Below are positions 7,901 through 10,294 of a DNA stretch of 10,294 nt, piece after piece. The DNA lies in NCBI GenBank assembly GCA_900155495.1, contig FTLJ01000828.1, forward strand, positions 1 to 10,294, given 5' to 3'. Below the pieces are notes generated by a model. That model searched no databases. It was not told the origin of the DNA and saw only the letters and a program-made list of their open reading frames with translations. Both the position numbers and the translations under genes were made by a program. This stretch comes from Porogramme epimiltina (Eukaryota > Basidiomycota > Agaricomycetes > Polyporales > Polyporaceae). How positions within the stretch are numbered: the first letter of the stretch is position 1; each line of letters begins with the position of its first letter.

Positions 7901-9741
7901 CACGACATAGCTGATTGCGATGGCCCTGTAGAAGCGAAAGGTCCTATTGTGCGGGAAATCAGCAACGTGCCACTGCTGAGAGGCAAGAACCAGACGACCC
8001 GGTCGCCCGCTCGCCGCGAGACGCAAGAGCGAGAAAGAACTCTGCTCCCATCCGACGCCGCGGATTAGGGCGACCCGGTCGCCTGAGCGGCCTGCAGCGC
8101 CAAGTGCGCAGGGCGGATGACATGGTCATCGAGCCATGATAGAGGCGGGAACGAGATGACGGGCGACGCGGTCGTCCGGCCGCGCGCACGGTGCAGTGCT
8201 CCCGGGCGCTTCGGCTCCCAGTGGGGCTGTGGCGACCCAGTCGCCCCTGCCCACTGGAGTGCCAGAATAATTCACCTTAAAGACAGTACGGGAAGGACAC
8301 TTACCACCAGACGCCGTCTGGGAATGCGGAAACCACCATCTGCAGAGATTCCCTTGGAACTCCCCCCATACAGCGGAGCGCTTCTTGCAGTGGCACCCGC
8401 ACCTCGAGACGTGCTGTGCCGTCTTGGGCAACTCCGCCGCTGCCGGAGCATTCGTAGAAAGTGTTCGCTATGCCGCCGATATCTCGAATGAGAGCATCAA
8501 TTTTGCGCGGGAGCAGGTCCTCGGCACCATGGGCCCTGAACATGCCGGTGTGTAATTGGTAGGTTGCCTCCTTGTCGGTCGTGTAAGCAGCCGCATACAC
8601 CACGTGATCGACCGGAGACCTGGGCGCGAGGCGAAACCCTGAAAGCTCGAACAGATGTGCTGAAAGGTCCTGGGAATAGGCAGACGAGGCGATGACATTG
8701 GCGGCACGCGCCTCGGACATGGAAGTATGAGCGGCTACGATGACGTTCTCGTGACCTTCGGTGCGCCACTGCAGGACGTGTCCCGGGAGGCTCAGCTCTA
8801 GACCAACGTCGATATACCAGTTTTGAATGTTTTGGCTCTCTTGCTCCGCGAAGTCGATGCCCTCGAGCAGTTGATCGCGGGCGGCTTTGCGGTCGTCGTC
8901 GGAGTCCCAGTCGAACAAGTACCCATTTTTCGTACCACGGTACTCCACGTGGAAGATCATGCGACCTACTAGACACTGAGCGGTAAAGCGAGCGGTGAAG
9001 TACTCTGCAAATACGGGCAAAACATCCTCGGGAATATCAATAGTGTGCAGATGGAAACGGCCACGGTTATCTTTTTGCAGCTGTATTGCTCTTTCGTACG
9101 TGAGAGGCCAGTGAGAGATTCGGTCCGGGAGAACCTGGGCCACAGTGGGGCGGACGGCGTCGTCGTAGATCCACTGCAGATGTTCTTTCTCGAGCTTTGG
9201 CTCTCTTCCGGGCTCGTACAGATCAGGGAATAGCACGCGTACTTGAGAGCGGTGTCCACCTTTGAAGATACAACAGTTGGGGATCAAGTGGACCGGTATC
9301 TGCCTCTGCACGCCCTAGGAGGTGCAATCGGGTTAGAGAATTTGACTATTTTAAACATAGTCAACTTACGCCACGGTCAGTCCACGGGAGCTTTAGATGG
9401 ATATTTTTTCTCAGTGTGAACATGAAAGAGGGAATCGGGATGACGGAAAGACTGTGGACAAATGGGAGTTTGTGTGTGAAACCGATCAGCGAGTCAAAAT
9501 CCCCCGTATAAACAACTTGGTTTTCGAATTCGTCGATAAGAGGTTGATTGTGCGATGGGGAAAGCAAGACTTGATGCGTAACGCCGTTCTCGTCCTTGAA
9601 ACGACCAGCCAACATGAGACGAATGAAGGCATCTACATCGTCATGGCCGCCCGATTCGAGCAGTCGTCGTGCGTGCGCGTTAATGTCGAGGAGACCCATA
9701 GTCCTGACTGGTAAGTACTCGTCTGGGTAGTGGCTCGTCAT
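4943..9741 (-). CDS. Large protein of unrecognised family, about 1454 aa, three exons
   Basis: Model (minus): exon 1 9741-9370, exon 2 9314-8305, exon 3 7925-4943, all in frame; ATG at 9741 (A at -3), TGA at 4945-4943. Long open frames and matched splice phases support one gene. Residues 1 to about 875 look folded, with conserved-looking phrases NWYIDVGLEL (289-298), YTTDKEATYQLHTG (about 368-381), CRYFRLWDRL (770-779) and QWLPFALTDRIW (804-815). From memory, the WYIDVGLE phrase resembles uncharacterised multicopy proteins of Agaricomycetes; I could not check this. I see no catalytic motif, signal peptide or clear membrane segment. Residues from about 876 are disordered: acidic and SP-rich patches, a basic run (HHERRARRRLR), two VTPxxYDxDGENPFL repeats, a basic PKRSR that could be a nuclear signal, Q11E11 at 1361-1382, and a VKQEE end matching the SUMO consensus. 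A nuclear role is a guess. Transcription runs toward the telomere. Confidence 0.75.
5162..5227 (-). repeat. Trinucleotide tract encoding Q11E11
   Basis: On the coding strand, eleven CAG/CAA codons (one CAA) are followed by eleven GAG codons, residues 1361-1382 of the large protein. The pure GAG run is a microsatellite and should vary in length between strains. Abrupt Gln-to-Glu change without mixing suggests two adjacent slippage expansions. Confidence 0.95.
5636..5764 (-). repeat. Internal protein repeat VTPxxYDxDGENPFL x2
   Basis: Coding-strand bases 5764-5720 and 5680-5636 each encode V-T-P-x-x-Y-D-x-D-G-E-N-P-F-L (residues 1182-1196 and 1210-1224), 28 residues apart, inside otherwise low-complexity sequence. 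Each contains Asn-Pro-Phe, the short motif bound by EH domains of endocytic adaptors. A further NPF occurs near residue 861. Whether any of them binds is unknown. Confidence 0.85.
7992..8008. repeat. Dispersed palindrome in intron, AGACGAC-CCG-GTCGCCC
   Basis: The inner GACGAC and GTCGCC arms differ at one position and the outermost bases at another. Nearest copy to the proposed 3' splice site. Confidence 0.7.
8068..8084. repeat. Dispersed palindrome in intron, GGGCGAC-CCG-GTCGCCT
   Basis: GGCGAC/GTCGCC arms are perfect; only the outermost base pair fails. Confidence 0.8.
8115..8131. repeat. Dispersed palindrome in intron, GGATGAC-ATG-GTCATCG
   Basis: The third variant: both arms carry the C to T (G to A) change in step, GATGAC paired with GTCATC. 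Confidence 0.78.
8161..8177. repeat. Dispersed palindrome in intron, GGGCGAC-GCG-GTCGTCC
   Basis: One arm mismatch. Directly preceded by GATGAC (8155-8160), which repeats the arm sequence of the copy before it. Confidence 0.75.
8230..8246. repeat. Dispersed palindrome in intron, TGGCGAC-CCA-GTCGCCC
   Basis: GGCGAC/GTCGCC arms are perfect. Nearest copy to the donor site, about 60 bp downstream of it on the minus strand. Confidence 0.8.
9315..9369 (-). other. Intron 1 of the large gene (55 bp)
   Basis: Donor GGC|GTAAGT, branch CTAAC at 9336-9332, acceptor CCTCCTAG|GGC, phase 0 on both sides. All three signals match the fungal consensus and the length is typical. This is the best-supported intron in the window. 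Confidence 0.87.
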
Positions 9742-10294
9742 GATGTTTGAATCAGATTGTGGCTTGCGGACCGGCGGTGTCAGAGTGTTGTTAGTGCGAG
9801 GAGGAAACTTGAAGATGACGCGTACGGATGTCGAGTCACGAGTCACAAGCCTCTGCAGCAGGTTCTCAGTACTTATAGCAAAGCTGCACGAGGTGGGCCT
9901 GCAGGATCAACATTACAAACTGGGCACGCCTTCGCCACGATATACAAAGATAACGCGCAGGCATCGGCCATAGTTCGGGCATTGTTCCTGAAGGTGGTAA
10001 CTTTTTTCAATCGCAGCATCGTGCTCTGTAGTAATCGATCGTAGATCACGGGATGAGAGTAAATAGAAGATTCGGGTCTTGTGATGCGTTCGGGGTTCAA
10101 AAATTCAATACATCTCTGTCAACAGCAATGCGGAAAACCAACTGTATACAGCCCACGGGCAACCCATGGGGCGCGTGGCGTGGCGAAGGCTGCTGGCATG
10201 CTTCTCATCTCAGGCCTGAAGCCTCGGAGACGAAGCCCTAAATGAGGATACATTGTCCATGTGTGGCACCCGCGAGCGGGCGACCTGGTCGTCC
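9742..10294. other. Upstream region of the large gene
   Basis: No supported gene; short open frames on both strands look like chance. An ACGCGT hexamer at 9818-9823, about 77 bp upstream of the ATG, matches the MluI cell-cycle box bound by MBF in yeasts, but one hexamer is weak evidence. A direct repeat GTGACTCGTGACTCG lies just upstream of it on the minus strand. The last 17 bases are a palindrome copy. Confidence 0.45.
10278..10294. repeat. Dispersed palindrome at the right edge, GGGCGAC-CTG-GTCGTCC
   Basis: Complete copy ending exactly at the window edge; one arm mismatch. It shows that the family continues inward from the subtelomere. Confidence 0.78.

Larger units (their letters stand above)
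7926..8304 (-). other. Intron 2 of the large gene (about 379 bp), carrying five palindromes
   Basis: Donor TG|GTAAGT at 8304 in phase 2. The acceptor CGCTTCTACAG at 7926 joins in frame with the long exon 3. Branch-like GCTGAT is near 7965. An alternative acceptor, CACAATAG at 7944, is also in frame and adds six residues (TFRFYR). The well-formed CTCTCAG at 7976 would join out of frame. The intron is six to seven times longer than intron 1 and contains palindromes at 7992, 8068, 8115, 8161 and 8230. Splitting into two introns with a micro-exon cannot be excluded. Confidence 0.55.

Noticed and set aside
7973..7990. TTCTTGCCTCTCAG as the acceptor of intron 2
   Set aside because: Best pyrimidine run of the candidates, but joining it to the phase-2 donor at 8304 puts exon 3 out of frame.
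7112..8068. Long plus-strand open frames opposite exon 3 of the large gene (7112-7486, 7598-8068)
   Set aside because: They lie antisense to a much longer open frame and have no recognisable features or splice support.

Overview
The window starts at a chromosome end. Bases 1-43 are eight AACCT units plus AAC, so the G-rich strand is (TTAGG)n with its 3' end at the left edge, the correct orientation for a left telomere. Behind it are two plausible spliced genes in tail-to-tail orientation. Their short introns carry GTRAGT donors and CTAAC/CTGAT branch sites, and one gene has a Zn2Cys6-like cysteine cluster, a family nearly confined to fungi. Together this suggests a filamentous fungus, most likely a basidiomycete. 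The species cannot be named from the sequence. A five-base TTAGG telomere is unusual, because TTAGGG is the usual fungal repeat.

Layout: 1-43 telomere. 44-682 GC-rich subtelomere with broken reading frames. 683-1054 (minus) an open, protein-like tail fragment that runs into a repeat array. 993-2128 a subtelomeric array of about 89-bp units (A to E), split by a 596-bp transposon-like element with inverted ends and a TA target duplication (1155-1750). 2129-3120 a gene-poor stretch. 3121-4362 (plus) a gene of about 372 codons in three exons with the cysteine cluster. 4363-4942 the intergenic region between the two converging genes. 4943-9741 (minus) a large three-exon gene for a protein of about 1454 residues of unrecognised family, with an ordered N-terminal part and a long disordered tail ending in poly-Q/poly-E. 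9742-10294 its upstream region.

The most striking structure is a short interrupted palindrome, consensus RGRCGAC-NNN-GTCGYCY, present in at least 16 copies. It lies at the centre of each array unit, in both intergenic regions, five times inside the single long intron of the large gene, and at the right edge of the window. No clear copy lies in the inferred exons. Several copies carry matched changes in both arms, so the symmetry seems to be kept. It resembles a nuclear counterpart of bacterial REP elements or fungal mitochondrial GC-cluster palindromes. I do not recognise it as a named element.

There is no sign that the two genes work together. The cysteine-cluster protein could be a DNA-binding regulator. 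The large protein has nuclear-type low-complexity sequence but no catalytic domain I can identify. All gene models are inferred from reading frames and splice signals only.
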